This document shows, in pieces, positions 22,601 through 32,974 of a stretch of DNA of 64,000 nt; the stretch's first letter is position 1, and each line of letters opens with the position of its first letter. The notes under the pieces were generated by a model that was given only the letters and a program-made list of their open reading frames with translations, did not search any database and was not told where the DNA came from. The position numbers and the translations under genes are program-made. Source of the stretch: Hippopus hippopus (taxonomy: Eukaryota > Mollusca > Bivalvia > Cardiida > Cardiidae); contig OX328096.1 of NCBI GenBank assembly GCA_946811185.2, positions 38,080,011 through 38,144,010 of the forward strand, read 5' to 3'.

Positions 22601-25600
22601 TGAAAAGAAAGTATCAGCTATTTTCTATAACCTGTTGCATCAAAATCTAAACTCTCATGAAAAAAGATATTTGTGCACAAAATCCCGCACTAAAACAAAA
22701 CAGCCCGCAAAAATTGCATTACGGTTCGCACCATAATGTGGGGAAAAAGAGAGGAAAAAAACTGACATCGGGGAAACAAATGTAAAAATTGGCATGGGTC
22801 ACCACAATCATCATTCAAAACTGATAAATCATCTACTGTCGGGTATTTTGATCACGTCAATAGACGCCTGCCATCTGTTTTATGCAGAAAAATAGCCTCA
22901 TTGCACGACTAACACTTTTGATTGCCAGTGAAGCACTCTCAGTTTAAACAGATGAGTTTCAATGATTTTTTGTATACTTTATTACAGCACATACATTAAC
23001 TCATCATGACTATGTCAACTGTTCAATTTTACCAGTCAGTCGGTCTTATACATTACCAACATATTTCCCAGTGTCTGTAATATAAAGAGGATATGCACAC
23101 ATTTTCAACTAAAGACTGCAAGTAGAGGGATTTTTTTTCTACTTCTAGAAAACTACTGTTAACTATCGATAGTTGGACCAACTATAGCAATAGTTATCAA
23201 CTTGAAAAAATGCTATCAACCTATTGCTATCGAGAGCAAAGCTATTACAATACATTGATAGGTCTACCTATTGTGACACCTCTATTCTTTTCACATTTGG
23301 ATGTTTATTGTGTACCGTCTCACTTCAAGTCCATCATGAATTTTCCATGAGAAAAGCTGCAGAACTGAGCTTTCTGTTTCAACTGTTTAATCTGCATTGT
23401 GGTCAAATGCAATTAATTTTTAGTGACAAATATGATCAAGGACAAATTATTAAGCACTTAATTACCTAAATCGCTTATACAAGTTGTTGATAACATGTAA
23501 ATATAACTAGAGGCGCTTGAGCGCCTGTATCGCTCCACAAGCCTGAAGTTTCTATAATGGCGAAAGGAAGTTTTTAACAATTATCATTCAATCCTGCATT
23601 TTAGCTCACTGAAGAAACAATTTGGTAGACAACCACCATAGGACCTAACCTGCAAAACAACAATGAAATCCAATGAATAGTTTTAGAGAAGAAATTTTTC
23701 AAAGATTTTACTTTATACCATAAAAGGAAAATGAGTCTCCCATAAAAGCCATGTTTTTTGACAGATCTTTTTTTTTTTTTAAGGAATTCTGTAAACCTGT
23801 ATCTAAGGAACATTCCTGCAAAATAATAATGCTATCCAAATAGTGGTTTGGGAGGAGAAGATTTTTAAAGGTTTTTTACTTTGGTTGCCATGGCAACCAG
23901 AATTCTTCATGGAACACAATTATTTGAAGGAATTTGAAAGAGGACCACCAAAGGAACATTCCTGTGAAATTTGGTAAAAATCCAGTCAATAGTTTCTGAG
24001 GAGAAGTTTTTTAAAGAAAAAGTTTACAGACACACGCACAGACGAACGGACGGACGGACGAACGAACAAACGGACGGACGGACACACACACACGACTGAC
24101 ACAACGCCATGACAATAGCTCTCTGGCCTTCGGCCAGTGGAGCTAAAAACAAGAAAATATTGATGCATAACATCAATGGCGCCACAAATCAGTTGTTTCT
24201 GAAATAGGGCACATTACAGCAGGTTATACCTAATTCTTCAATCATGTTACTCTATAAGTCCAGTTTACCGAATTTGTGACCCAGTCTTTCTGAAAGTTGC
24301 CAAGTTATTACTGGACATTCGGTCTGGTAAAAAAAATTACCGAATGTTTTTTTTACCAGACCCAAAATATCGATAAAATAACTACACGAAATATTTTTGA
24401 ATTTATAAGGAATAACAAAAAGAATATCAATGGGGGTAGATTTACATGTACAGTATCACGGACCTTTATAATACATCGAGAATCCCTGGCCGTATTCAAA
24501 ACTCAACAGTCTCTTGTATAAAACTTAATTTTCAGACAGTTGTCATCTTCAAACTGAAAATCTACAGAAAATTCATGAGTCTTTACTGGGTTTTCCCTTG
24601 ACTTTCTAATTTGGGGGTCATTTGACCCCCTTCAAATGAAGTAGAGAAGGGACAAATAGTTCTAAAGTTTGGGGGTCATTTAGAAAATGAGTCTTTACAG
24701 GGTTTTCCCTTGACTGTCTGATTTGGGGGTCATTTGACCCCCTTCAAATGAAGTAGAGAAGGCACAAATAGAAATTTTGGGGGTCATTAAGAAAATTTGA
24801 GGGTCCAAATTCAAAGAAACAGGGGGTCAGGGAAAACCACGTCTTTATCAGGACCAAATAAGTTAAAGGTTTACATATTTCTTCCTCAATGAATTCTTCT
24901 TCACTGATGTATAAGGCAATCCTCGGGTTCTATTTCATGACAGCAGCCGATCTTTTTTGTAGAGAAGGAAAGATCGCTAAATAAAGGTCACATAATTTCA
25001 TTAGACACTATATTTCCAATGAAAAAATGATCAATGAAAAATTATCATACAAAGTATGATGTCATTCATTCTTACGACGATTTCATTGGTCTATTGAGGC
25101 TGAACAGTGTACAGGAAAAACCTATGTCATTCTAAAATTAGTACATGACCTTTCAATGTTATTTTTATCTTGGTACACATGTGTGTAAGGGCATAATGTA
25201 AACTTTGTCAATGTGTATTGTAAAGGAATATTTAATTTTGATGTTTAACTGGACATTCAGTCTTGTGAACTGAAGAATTTTGACGGACTGATCTGGTTTA
25301 CAAGGTGTCCATCGGACCGACGGCGTTTCTGAAAAAATTTCCTCTGTTACCCAGTATGTTCGTAAATCACTCCAATTTGACCTACTTAGCCCTCGCTGGT
25401 CTTAAGAACATGATAGTGAAAGGAAAACAATATTTCTGCAATCCATACACTACTAGTACAAAAATATACATGCGGTTTTAACATATAGAGTGCTCTAGGG
25501 TCAAAGAGCTTGAAAATTCTTCTTATAAGATTCAGCTTATTCAAAATGGCGGCTTCGAAAATTTGTGACAGATAATATTTGATCACGTGACTTATTTCTC

Positions 25601-28600
25601 GAAAAGTATTTTACAGTTTTTATAAACAAACAAGTTGACAGAACTACGATCTGGTTTTTTTATTGTTTTGGCAATGAAAGTATGGTATATTACATGTTAA
25701 ATAACAAAAAAAATCCCTCCAAATAGAAAAACAAAGTTAGTATGGTCCCGATCTGGTAATGAGAGTACAGTGGATCTGCTGTATTTTTACATGTATGTTA
25801 AAACAAAACACTGAACCAGTCCAATATGGCTGCCTCCACAAGCAGATTCCAAAACCGAATAAAAATATAGTGCCGCTGCTCATGCGGCGCTACAAAAAAA
25901 CTAAAAATTTTTATCATCTTGGGCTGCCATTTTGTGTCTATTTTGGGAAACATTTCAAACATCTTGATTAACCCTTTACCAAACAATCCCTGTTTTTTAC
26001 GGCCCAGAGGAAGAAACCTTCTGAAAACATTGTGGGAAAAGGAGAAAATGCTTTTCCCACAATGTTTTCTGCTCTTCTAAAGTCAAGTTTCAATTTCTGA
26101 GTCACATTTATTTTGTCGTCTGCAAATGCTTTCAATTTGGACAGGTCTAAAATATTGTCGTTTGGTAAAGAGTTAAAAGATGAATTGAACTGTTTTTTCT
26201 AATGTTTAGCCATTAAAATGAAAACAGTAGTATTTGAAACAAAAGGTTATTGAATATGGAAGCAACAGGTATGTTCAAATTCTAGTTTTATCATGAATTT
26301 GTGGAACTATGAGAATTTAAACATGTTTAAATATATGTGGAGATTTCTCCTATTATTCTCACAATTATCTCTGTACAAATGAGGCCCGTCAAAAACTGTA
26401 AGTTCATTCATGGACAGTTATCTGTCCTATTTTGATAAGTGAATCGTTTTGAAAGTGGCCGTTTGACCACATACCACCCCTTTTCTCCCTCTCATGATAG
26501 ATTCAAGTATGGCCTTTTCTCATTTCTCCGTTCATTCTCATTTCTCCGTTCATGTACTAAAACGGAAGGAATAACAGCTCGTGACGTTTTGTTCCACCCG
26601 GATTCTATTCTACTCGACATCGGAAGTATTTTTCTATCGATCAAGACGCAAAAATGCGACAAAAGCAGGTAATTTTCACATTTTGAAAGAACATACTGCA
26701 TTAGATACAATCAAAAACACATTTTCAATGCTTTTTCCACATTAAAAAAGCCAAAATCGGTTGTATTTACCCTATATTGTGACCTGTAGCAGAAGCGGAT
26801 GACCTATTTCCCACTCGACAGAAGCTTGCATCAAGCGGGAGTCTAGAAACTGTCAAAAATACACTCCAGTTCGATAATTGCATTCTACGTGTTATTTTTG
26901 TCACTAATTAAAAAAGATATCGAGGGAAAACTGTTGTGTTGGTTTTGTATTTTCAATTTAGTGTCAGTAAGCATTAAATTAAGATAAGATGGGTCGTGAT
27001 TCATTTATCTCAGTCTACATGACGAATTATTAATGACGAAATATTGAATATTATTAAGTTATTGATAATTTTGCAATGTAGGCTGAGCTAAATGAATCAC
27101 GCTCAATCTCATATTGATACAAACTGAAGGTCAAATCTCGATGAGATAGAGGCCCAGTTTTTTAACTAAGCTTTCATTTGGTCTCAATCTAAATATGTCA
27201 AAAATGTAAGCTGCAATGATCGCAAATTAAAGGCAATTTATCATGTCTGATTTCAGACAAAACCAATGAAAAAATGCACTACTAAGCTAAGATATGACCA
27301 AAAGAATCTCGTCCTTGCTTATGAGGCTGTAAAACAAAAGGGGTGGAAGATTAGGACAGCTGCTAGCAGTTTCGGTGTTCCTGTTCAGACACTGCGAGAT
27401 AGAGTAACAGGAATTGTAGACCCGTACACCTTCAAACTAGGACATAGTACCGTCTTGTCCCACGAAGAGGAAGAAACTTTGGTGGCGCATGCAGAAATTA
27501 TGGCACAGCTGGGGTATGGGTTTTCAAACCGCCAGTTTCAGCATCTAGCGGGAGAACTAATGTATGACCTCGGGCGGAGGAGCGAGAGGAAGCTACCGAG
27601 CAACAACTGGCTGTATTCTTTCTTAAGGAGATGGAATCACCGACTAGCCTCTCTTTCACCAAGAAAACTTGATACGGCCAGAGCTAAGTCTGCAACACCA
27701 GAGGCTGTTGATAATTACTTTCGTAATTTGGAAAGTATTATGGAAAAATACGACCTGCATGAGAAGCCGCACCTCATCTATAATGTAGACGAGACTGGTC
27801 TTCAACCTGACCATCGCCCACCGAATGTCATCGCAACCCCTGGTAGTAAACCACAGTCAGTTACTTCACCGAGGTCCTCTACCGTTACATTGATAGGATG
27901 CGCTAACGCCCTTGGAAATTTGTTGCCTCCATTCTTTGTTTTCAAGGGAAAGCGATATAATGAAGAGCTGCTTAGTGGAGCTACGACAGGAACACAGGCA
28001 GTGATGTCAGACTCTGGATGGTCCAACGCTACGATATTTAAGGATTATCTGTCTAACCACTTTCTTCCCTACATCGGTGGTGGGGGTACCAGGGAAGATC
28101 CAATCCTTCTTTTTGATGGACATGCCTCTCATACATCATCGACGTTAATAGAGTGGGCCAGGGAGAGACATGTCATACTATTCGTATTGCCAGCTCACAC
28201 GTCACATGTCCTGCAGCCTCTTGATGTAGCGGTTTTTGGTCCCTTTAAGAATTACTTCTACCAAGAATGCGCCAACTTCATGCAGAGAAACATGGGCCAG
28301 GTAATTACCCGATATCAGATAGCTACGCTCGCATGCAAGTCTTACCTGAGAGCTATGAGTCCACCCAATATACAGGCAGCTTTTAGGAAGACGGGTATAT
28401 ATCCCTTCAATAGGGACATAATATCTAAAGAAACCCTGTTTCCATGTGAGGCTTTTAGAGAAGATCGACCATTAGAAAAGATAGCTGCCATCAAGTCTGG
28501 AAAAGAGGCTGTGGAGGAATTTCTGAAACTTAAGATGGAACAATCACAGGATTCTGCTTCTGACAGCCACCAATGCAAATGTTGCAAGGGAAAGAAAGCG

Positions 28601-29916
28601 AGTGCCAAACCAAAGCCGAGTGGAAGAGCAATAACGGAAGACGAGTACATGGAGGAACTGACCCAATATGACGTGCAGCTTCAACAACCAAAGCAGACGA
28701 AGTCATCAAGTGTTAAACCTTCTACCAGCGGAATCAGTAAAGGGATAATCAATAGTTATCAACAGCTTTCACCATCCCAAAGTCTCGATGAAATTCCAGA
28801 TACTGACGATGACAATGACATTCCATGTTGTGTGTGTGGCAAGTTTATCCCTCCGAATGTTAACGATATTCCAAGCAAAAAAAGTCATCAACTGGGCAAA
28901 GTGCGACAGGTGCGACCATTGGGTTCATCTTCAGTTTTGTACAGACGTCAGAGTTGTACGGCGACAAAGCCAATTTTTATGTAAACACTGCGAGGAACTC
29001 ACTGTTTAGACATTATCACACAACTCCCTCTTTATGAAGTTTCGAAGTCAATTGTTGATTTAATTTTTATACAAGTTGTTGTTGTTGGTGGTGACCATTT
29101 GTAATTTTCTCTTACATGCCTATATTTCTGCTGTTGTGCATTGTTTTACATTTTTTTAACACTTGTTCACGTTTCCTACACAAAAAAACAATAGTTATCA
29201 ACTCTAGTGGCTTACGATCAGTTCAATACACATCATATATGAATGGGCTAGTCCGTCTGAACTGGAATGTAGAATATTCATCAGTCCTTAGCGACCGGCC
29301 TAACAACCAATCAAATGAACGGAGAAATGAGAAAGCGGCCATACTACCCAGATTGTCGAGGTAGGTTTAAAAACGTCCTCGGATCGAACCTTTCGATGCA
29401 AGTTGTAGTGAATTTTGTCAGTTAAAAGTTTAATTCAGATGTTATATTTAATCATTACACGAAAATTTTGATTCGTTGACCGAAATTGTGTATTTGGTGA
29501 GCTTATTTCCGCTTAGGTGAACGGAGAAAGGAGAAAACAGTATAAATCCCAACTCATTATTTGGCTATTTATCTCTTTTATTTATGGTTAAAGATTATAA
29601 CAGAATAATTTCTTTACATACTCCAAAAGGTCTTAGGATAAAAGCATGGATTATGGAATTCTGATTACGTTATCCTATCGTTTTCTTCCTATGAGGCTAT
29701 GTGCTTACCCCACCCTCTACGAAAACATTGTCGGCTTCGCACATGTCGTCAGAAAAAGATGTATCAGAAGCTAAACGTTAAAGAAATATAACCACAACGC
29801 TGGCTTTTTCTATCAATCATTTCCTTCCGCATTTACAATTCACTATAGCTCACGATTAACTTACCAACTCCTGGTTGTTTTCTACAAAAAATTAAATCAG
29901 GATGGTGTTTCGCCAT
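19608..29916 (-). CDS. PHF5A: PHF5A (SF3b14b), splicing factor 3b subunit, complete, four exons
   Basis: Encodes the small zinc protein of the SF3b part of U2 snRNP, which holds SF3B1 and helps recognise the intron branch point in the nucleus. Four exons (29916-29865, 21706-21683, 21016-20850, 19697-19608) total 333 nt, i.e. 110 residues plus stop, the usual family length. All introns are GT-AG and phases agree (codons split after nt 1 at junctions 1 and 2, phase 0 at junction 3). The protein starts [17 protein letters not shown], carries cysteines at 11, 23, 26, 30, 33, 46, 49, 58, 61, 72, 75 and 85, and ends [11 protein letters not shown]. Tyr36, where a human change gives resistance to splicing modulators, is kept; residue 40 is Ser where I recall Cys in vertebrates. 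Intron 1 (8.2 kb) contains a transposase gene on the other strand. The start is the only ATG giving the family N terminus. Confidence 0.97.
19954..20180 (-). mobile_element. TTAA palindromic MITE in PHF5A intron 3
   Basis: TTAACCCTTTACCACATAAT to TTTGGCAAAGAGTTAA; centre diverged (GGAGAAAATTGTGGTAACC). Confidence 0.85.
20555..20805 (+). repeat. Third MITE family (GAGCCATGCT...AAAGGGGGTTTAATGCA), copy in PHF5A intron 3
   Basis: GAGTCATGCTATGGCAAAAG then GGGGTTTAATGCACCTC, and GCAGGCTGACATGGGTC near the end match the better preserved copy at 39678-39934. Confidence 0.65.
20850..21016 (-). CDS. PHF5A: PHF5A exon 3
   Basis: 167 nt coding most of the zinc-binding core (Cys26 to Asp81), including [35 protein letters not shown] and CKEC. 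Acceptor CTAG and donor GTGAGT are both present. Confidence 0.97.
21248..21358 (+). mobile_element. TTAA palindromic MITE, arm fragment
   Basis: AAACCTTTTGCCAGACAAAC, CATTTGCAGATGACAAATTG and TTGAAAATGTTAC; stops before the palindrome, directly followed by an inverted copy. Confidence 0.65.
21359..21573 (-). mobile_element. TTAA palindromic MITE in PHF5A intron 2
   Basis: AAGCACAATCCAGACTTTTA to GTTTGGTAAGGAGTTAA, with GGAGAAAATGCTGG-type palindrome intact. Confidence 0.82.
21683..21706 (-). CDS. PHF5A: PHF5A exon 2, 24-nt micro-exon
   Basis: Acceptor TTATTTCAG precedes it and donor GTGAGT follows. The 24 nt code the AIGRLCEK stretch and the first base of Cys26. It is too short for any ORF search and is placed by splice sites plus homology. 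Confidence 0.95.
21774..23504. other. PHF5A intron 1, no recognised gene
   Basis: Contains a CATA microsatellite (22374-22410), a TC run (22490-22506) and otherwise unassigned AT-rich DNA. Confidence 0.6.
22374..22410. repeat. CATA/TACA microsatellite
   Basis: About nine copies of a CATA unit with one interruption. Confidence 0.9.
23505..24149 (+). mobile_element. Composite element T3, non-tandem core, copy in PHF5A intron 1
   Basis: Head AACTAGAGGCGCTTGAGCGC (5' hairpin AGGCGCT/AGCGCCT) and CGCTCCAC. The core includes TTGCCATGGCAACCAG, then a GGAC/GAAC tract at 24039-24085 and the tail TGGCCTTCGGCCA, GTGGAGCTAAAAA. Same tail plan as T1 and T2 with different arms. Confidence 0.82.
24575..24815. 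repeat. Tandem duplication of about 115 bp containing a GGGGGTCATTTGACCCCC palindrome
   Basis: GAGTCTTTACTGGGTTTTCC, TTTGGGGGTCATTTGACCCC and TTCAAATGAAGTAGAGAAGG appear twice, with a shorter third GGGGGTCATT remnant. Each unit contains a short perfect hairpin. Confidence 0.85.
24816..25967. other. PHF5A intron 1, no recognised gene
   Basis: Unassigned AT-rich DNA; the part near 25540-25580 (CAAAATGGCGGCTTCG) and 25800-25870 keeps CpG but shows no exon I recognise. Confidence 0.5.
25968..26176 (-). mobile_element. TTAA palindromic MITE with shortened hairpin loop
   Basis: TTAACCCTTTACCAAACAAT to GTTTGGTAAAGAGTTAA. The centre jumps from GGAGAAAATGC directly to TTTTCCCACAATG, losing the loop part of the palindrome. 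Confidence 0.88.
26654..28984 (+). CDS. Tigger/pogo-type DDE transposase, two exons, C terminus frameshifted
   Basis: Cut-and-paste transposase of the DDE_1 (pogo/Tigger/Jerky) superfamily, expected to act in the nucleus on its own end repeats. The main open frame is 27266-28984 (572 residues). Residues about 5-50 form a Psq-type helix-turn-helix ([19 protein letters not shown]). The catalytic acidic residues are Asp175 ([12 protein letters not shown]), Asp284 (LLFDGHASH) and Asp320 ([13 protein letters not shown]), a DD35D spacing. An upstream ATG at 26654 codes MRQKQ, then a GT-AG intron (26669-27256) joins in frame to TKP and the ORF, so 26654 is the preferred start; splicing is inferred. 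Near the end the first Cys pair of a PHD finger (PCCVCGK) is in frame, but the rest is in the +1 frame (to 29009) after an A7 run at 28877-28883. It lies antisense in PHF5A intron 1. Confidence 0.88.
26995..27103. repeat. Inverted repeat inside the transposase 5' intron
   Basis: GTGATTCATTTATCTCAGTC at 26995 is repeated in inverse orientation ending at 27103 (GCTGAGCTAAATGAATCAC). It lies in the predicted intron between the short 5' exon and the main transposase exon. It may be a small separate insertion or a folding element; no function is claimed. Confidence 0.6.
28877..29009 (+). pseudogene. Out-of-frame second half of a PHD finger of the transposase
   Basis: Reading the frame shifted by one base after the A7 run gives [14 protein letters not shown], then FLCKHCEE and a TAG at 29007-29009. 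Together with CCVC upstream this completes the Cys4-His-Cys3 order of a PHD finger. In the main frame this stretch is read as an unrelated tail ending at 28984. The likely cause is one extra A in the run: either a real disabling mutation, a polymorphism or a sequencing error. Confidence 0.8.
29344..29864. other. PHF5A intron 1, segment next to exon 1
   Basis: No repeat family recognised except a GAACGGAGAAAGGAGAAAAC motif at 29519, similar to the transposon ends. Confidence 0.5.
29865..29916 (-). CDS. PHF5A: PHF5A exon 1 (coding part)
   Basis: ATG is at 29916-29914 on the minus strand. Codes residues 1-17 plus the first base of Ala18. Donor GTAAGT follows immediately at 29864-29859. Confidence 0.96.
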
Positions 29917-30024
29917 CTTGGATTACGTATAACTCTGCTAATACCGGAGTCCGGAAATCGTCTTTCTACGTTAATGCTGTACCATGCTTTCTAATTTCTA
30001 GACTCGTATCAAAGGCCAAGTAGG

Positions 30025-30077
30025 GGTCAAATATAAACAATTCCGGCATGGCCAAATATAAACAATGCCGGCATTAA
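30025..30077. repeat. Short tandem duplication upstream of PHF5A
   Basis: AAATATAAACAATTCCGGCA then TGGCC, followed by AAATATAAACAATGCCGGCA; about 25-bp period. It lies 110-160 bp upstream of the PHF5A start codon, in or near its promoter region. Confidence 0.7.
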
Positions 30078-30782
30078 AATGTATTTAAGGTTCAAATCAT
30101 ACCATTTAAAAGAATTTAAGTTATTGTGAAGATGAAAATCTGCTACTGTATGGTCTGACCAATAGTACAGATAACTGTCCCCCAGAGCGATGTTACTTTT
30201 TGACTGGTCGCCTCTGGTGCACAATAAATGTCAAAATATGAAAAATATCACCGTAGCGTCTCATTATTGAGACTAGTCTGACCAGTTTGTTAGTGGCTGG
30301 CAGAAAAATGAATTTTAAATCTCGGTTAGAAGTTGCCAGGTCACTTCATACTTTGCTTACTTTTTACCTAATTTTAAAATTCTTTTTTTCTGCCAGCGAT
30401 TAACAATCGGACTGACATACAATATTTAATAGATTGTCATCTTCACAATAATTTCCATTCTTTTCAAAGGTATTATTCAAATTTAAATGCATTTTAACAC
30501 CCACATCGTTTACTTTTAGATACCACTGGTGCTTAAATTTTTACTTAGCTGTTTGCGTTCATGGAATTAAAAAATAGAGAGAGAGAGAGAATAAAGCAAT
30601 AAGATGGTCAAAGAATCAGTCATACGATGATGCAGAGACTGACCTGAACCAGGTCATACTAACAAGGCTTACTAATACGACTGAATATATTTTTTTTTAG
30701 TAATGTTTTTTTTTTGAACACTGATGGTTTGTCTGTTTACTTTATTCATTGATGAATGGATTTTGGAGTTTGGTGAGATTAT

Positions 30783-31055
30783 AACAAGAGGGCCATGAAG
30801 GCCCTGTATTGCTCCACTGGCTTTAAGAGAAATGTATCATGTGCTTAACTGGCACTGACAGAGACATTAAATCATGGGAAGTCTCTATGGTAATAAATAT
30901 TCAGAGAAAATAGCCAGCAACCCCCAGCCCTTCCCAAAGTCTTTTTTTTTTTTCAGATGCAAAGATGATGTCAATGAATACAAGCAGGTCTAATTGAGTA
31001 TTGTTCATACAGAATATCAATGAGCTCTGACAAAGAGTGCTTTGGTAAGTAAATT
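30783..31055 (+). mobile_element. Composite element T3, 5' fragment
   Basis: Head AACAAGAGGGCCATGAAGGC and TCGCTCCACTGGCTTTAAGA. It aligns with 31307-31750 (shared TATCATG...CTTAA.TGGCA.TGACAGAGACAT and GTCTCTATGGTAATAAA), then is cut off by a MITE at 31056. Confidence 0.8.
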
Positions 31056-31279
31056 TTTTTACCAAACAACAAAGTTTTCGACTCCTCCAAATTGAAAGTG
31101 TTTTCAGACGATAAATCAATTGTTGTCCAAATGTTTGAGTTGGCCCTGAAAAGGGTAGAAAGTATTGTGGAAAAAGGAGAAAGTACTGGTTACCAGCATT
31201 TTCTCCTTTTCCCATCATGTTTTCAAAAATCGTCTTCTTCAGGGTCGTTGAAATACGGGATTGTTTGGTAAAGGGTTAA
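31056..31279 (+). mobile_element. TTAA palindromic MITE, cutting a T3 fragment
   Basis: TTTTACCAAACAACAAAGTT to TTGTTTGGTAAAGGGTTAA. Confidence 0.85.
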
Positions 31280-31306
31280 AAAAAACTGATTAGCATGTTT
31301 TCATAA

Positions 31307-32422
31307 AACAAGAGGGCCATGATGGCCCTGTATCGCTCCACTGGCTTTTTACCCTTTACCACACAAATCAAAGTGTTAATGACCTTTAAAGAGAAGGCTT
31401 TTGAAAACATTTGGGGAAAAGGACAACATGTTGTCAGCCAGTATTTTGTCCTTTTCCAACAATGTTTCCTACCCTATCAAAGACAAAAATAATCATTTAA
31501 ACTACATTCAATTTGTCTTCTGCAATGGCTTTTAACTTGGTCCAGTCCAAAAAATTGTCCTTTCTTAAAGAGTAAAATTAAGGTATCATGCACTTAATTG
31601 GCAATGACAGAGACATACAGCATAAAAAGTCTATATGGTAATAAACTTACTTGGAAAGCATAACCATCCCTCTGCCCAACAAAAAAGAGTCATATCTTTT
31701 TAAGTGCAAAGATTATGTCAGTATTACAAGCAGGTTTATTCATTGGCATGAAAGGTAAAGTTATTTAAAGAAAACTGAATGACAGAAACCTTTCTTTAAG
31801 TTAAATATTCCACTCATGTGAGCATAACTACTTGCATCAAAATAAATCACTCTCCCTGTAAACAGAACAAGTCCTATCCAAAAAACTTGATTATCAACAT
31901 CAATCATGTATTACTACAGTTTGATAATCAAGGGAGGTAAATAGTAACAAACTTTATCTCTTATAAACAGTTGTTTCCCTTGATCACTATTTAAATTGAA
32001 GTCATGCTAAACTTGTGATCCCTGGCATGGGGCCAATTTTGACCACAGGGCTACAGTATGAAGAAATTTCTTAGAGGTCCATTAGATAAAGCTACATGCC
32101 AAATTTGGTAGCCCTGGGCCTTATGGTTTCAGACAAGAAGATTTTCAAAGATTTTCAATATTTTTCACTTTTGTTGCCATGGCAACCAGAGTTTTTGAAG
32201 GAATCGAATTCTTTCAAGAAATTCTGAAGAGGACCATGCAGGATCATTTTTGTGAAGTTTCATCAAATTTGGATGGGTGGTTTCAGAGGAGAAGATGTTT
32301 AAAATAAAAGTTAATGCACACACGCTCGTACGGACAGACAGACGCACGGAAGGACGGACGCACGCATGACGGACACCAGGCCATGACATAAGCCGCTGGC
32401 CTTTGGCCAGTGGAGCTAAAAA
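31307..32422 (+). mobile_element. Composite element T3, complete copy with a MITE inserted
   Basis: Head AACAAGAGGGCCATGATGGC and GCTCCACTGGC, tail CTGGCCTTTGGCCAGTGGAG then CTAAAAAA; the arms are inverted repeats. A tract rich in GGAC/GCAC precedes the tail. A MITE (31349-31575) interrupts the 5' part; without it the order matches the copy at 30783. Confidence 0.88.
31349..31575 (-). mobile_element. TTAA palindromic MITE nested in T3
   Basis: TTACCCTTTACCACACAAAT to TCTTAAAGAGTAA inside the T3 copy at 31307, between CACTGGCTTT and AATTAAGGTATCATG. The uninterrupted T3 fragment reads CTTTAAGA at that point. Confidence 0.85.
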
Positions 32423-32812
32423 ATCATAAAATCTAATAAACATTAAAAATTTTCTGTTTATGTGGCATTTTCTTCAAGCATTTTTAGGGGTAAGTGTGCA
32501 ACTTGTTTATGTTCTAATAAAGGATTATATTGGGTTGTGGCCATGCTCATCATAGATTAAACAGTATAAGGTTTGTAATATACAGTATAAGGTTTATAAT
32601 GTATTTATCACTTTGTGCAAAAACTTAGTGATACTGAAATCATGTTTTCTCTATTTCAACTTAGTTTTCTTTATTCCTTTTTAAACCTAAAACACTGAAG
32701 GTGAAAGTTTAACTAAAATAGTAAAACAAACACGAATAATAAAACACACAAAGACCAGAGAAAATGCTGTAAAAGTAAACAAGATAATAATTTTTCTGTG
32801 TTAAACCGTGTG

Positions 32813-32974
32813 CCTGGCTGGGTAGCTCAGTGGTTAGTGTATCTGACTTGTGACCTCGTGGTTGCAGGTTCAATACCCAGTTGTGGCAAACTTTCTTTCT
32901 GGCGATTTGTCTTCTCTCAACTCTGATGCATGTGAGAAAGTAGTCAGTGGCTTGGAAAGAAAGTTGTGTCAGTT
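32813..32974 (+). mobile_element. tRNA-headed SINE, truncated and fused to a LINE fragment
   Basis: A-box TAGCTCAGTGGTTAG and B-box GGTTCAATACC are at tRNA-like spacing, followed by the family body (TCTGATGCATGTGAGAAAG, GTGGCTTGGAAAGAAAGTTG). The family tail is replaced by LINE sequence from 32975. Confidence 0.85.

Larger units (their letters stand above)
26508..29343 (+). mobile_element. Tigger/pogo-like DNA transposon with candidate terminal inverted repeats
   Basis: The left end at 26506 (AGTATGGCC, then TTTTCTCATTTCTCCGTTCA) is matched by the reverse complement of 29316-29345, differing by a short indel (GCTTTCTCATTTCTCCGTTC). A TA flanks each end (26508-26509 and 29342-29343), as expected for Tc1/mariner/pogo target duplication. 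The left repeat carries an extra internal copy of TCTCATTTCTCCGTTCAT. Element length is about 2.84 kb and it encloses the transposase. The exact outer boundary is not certain, because a related GAACGGAGAAA motif also occurs at 29519. Confidence 0.7.
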
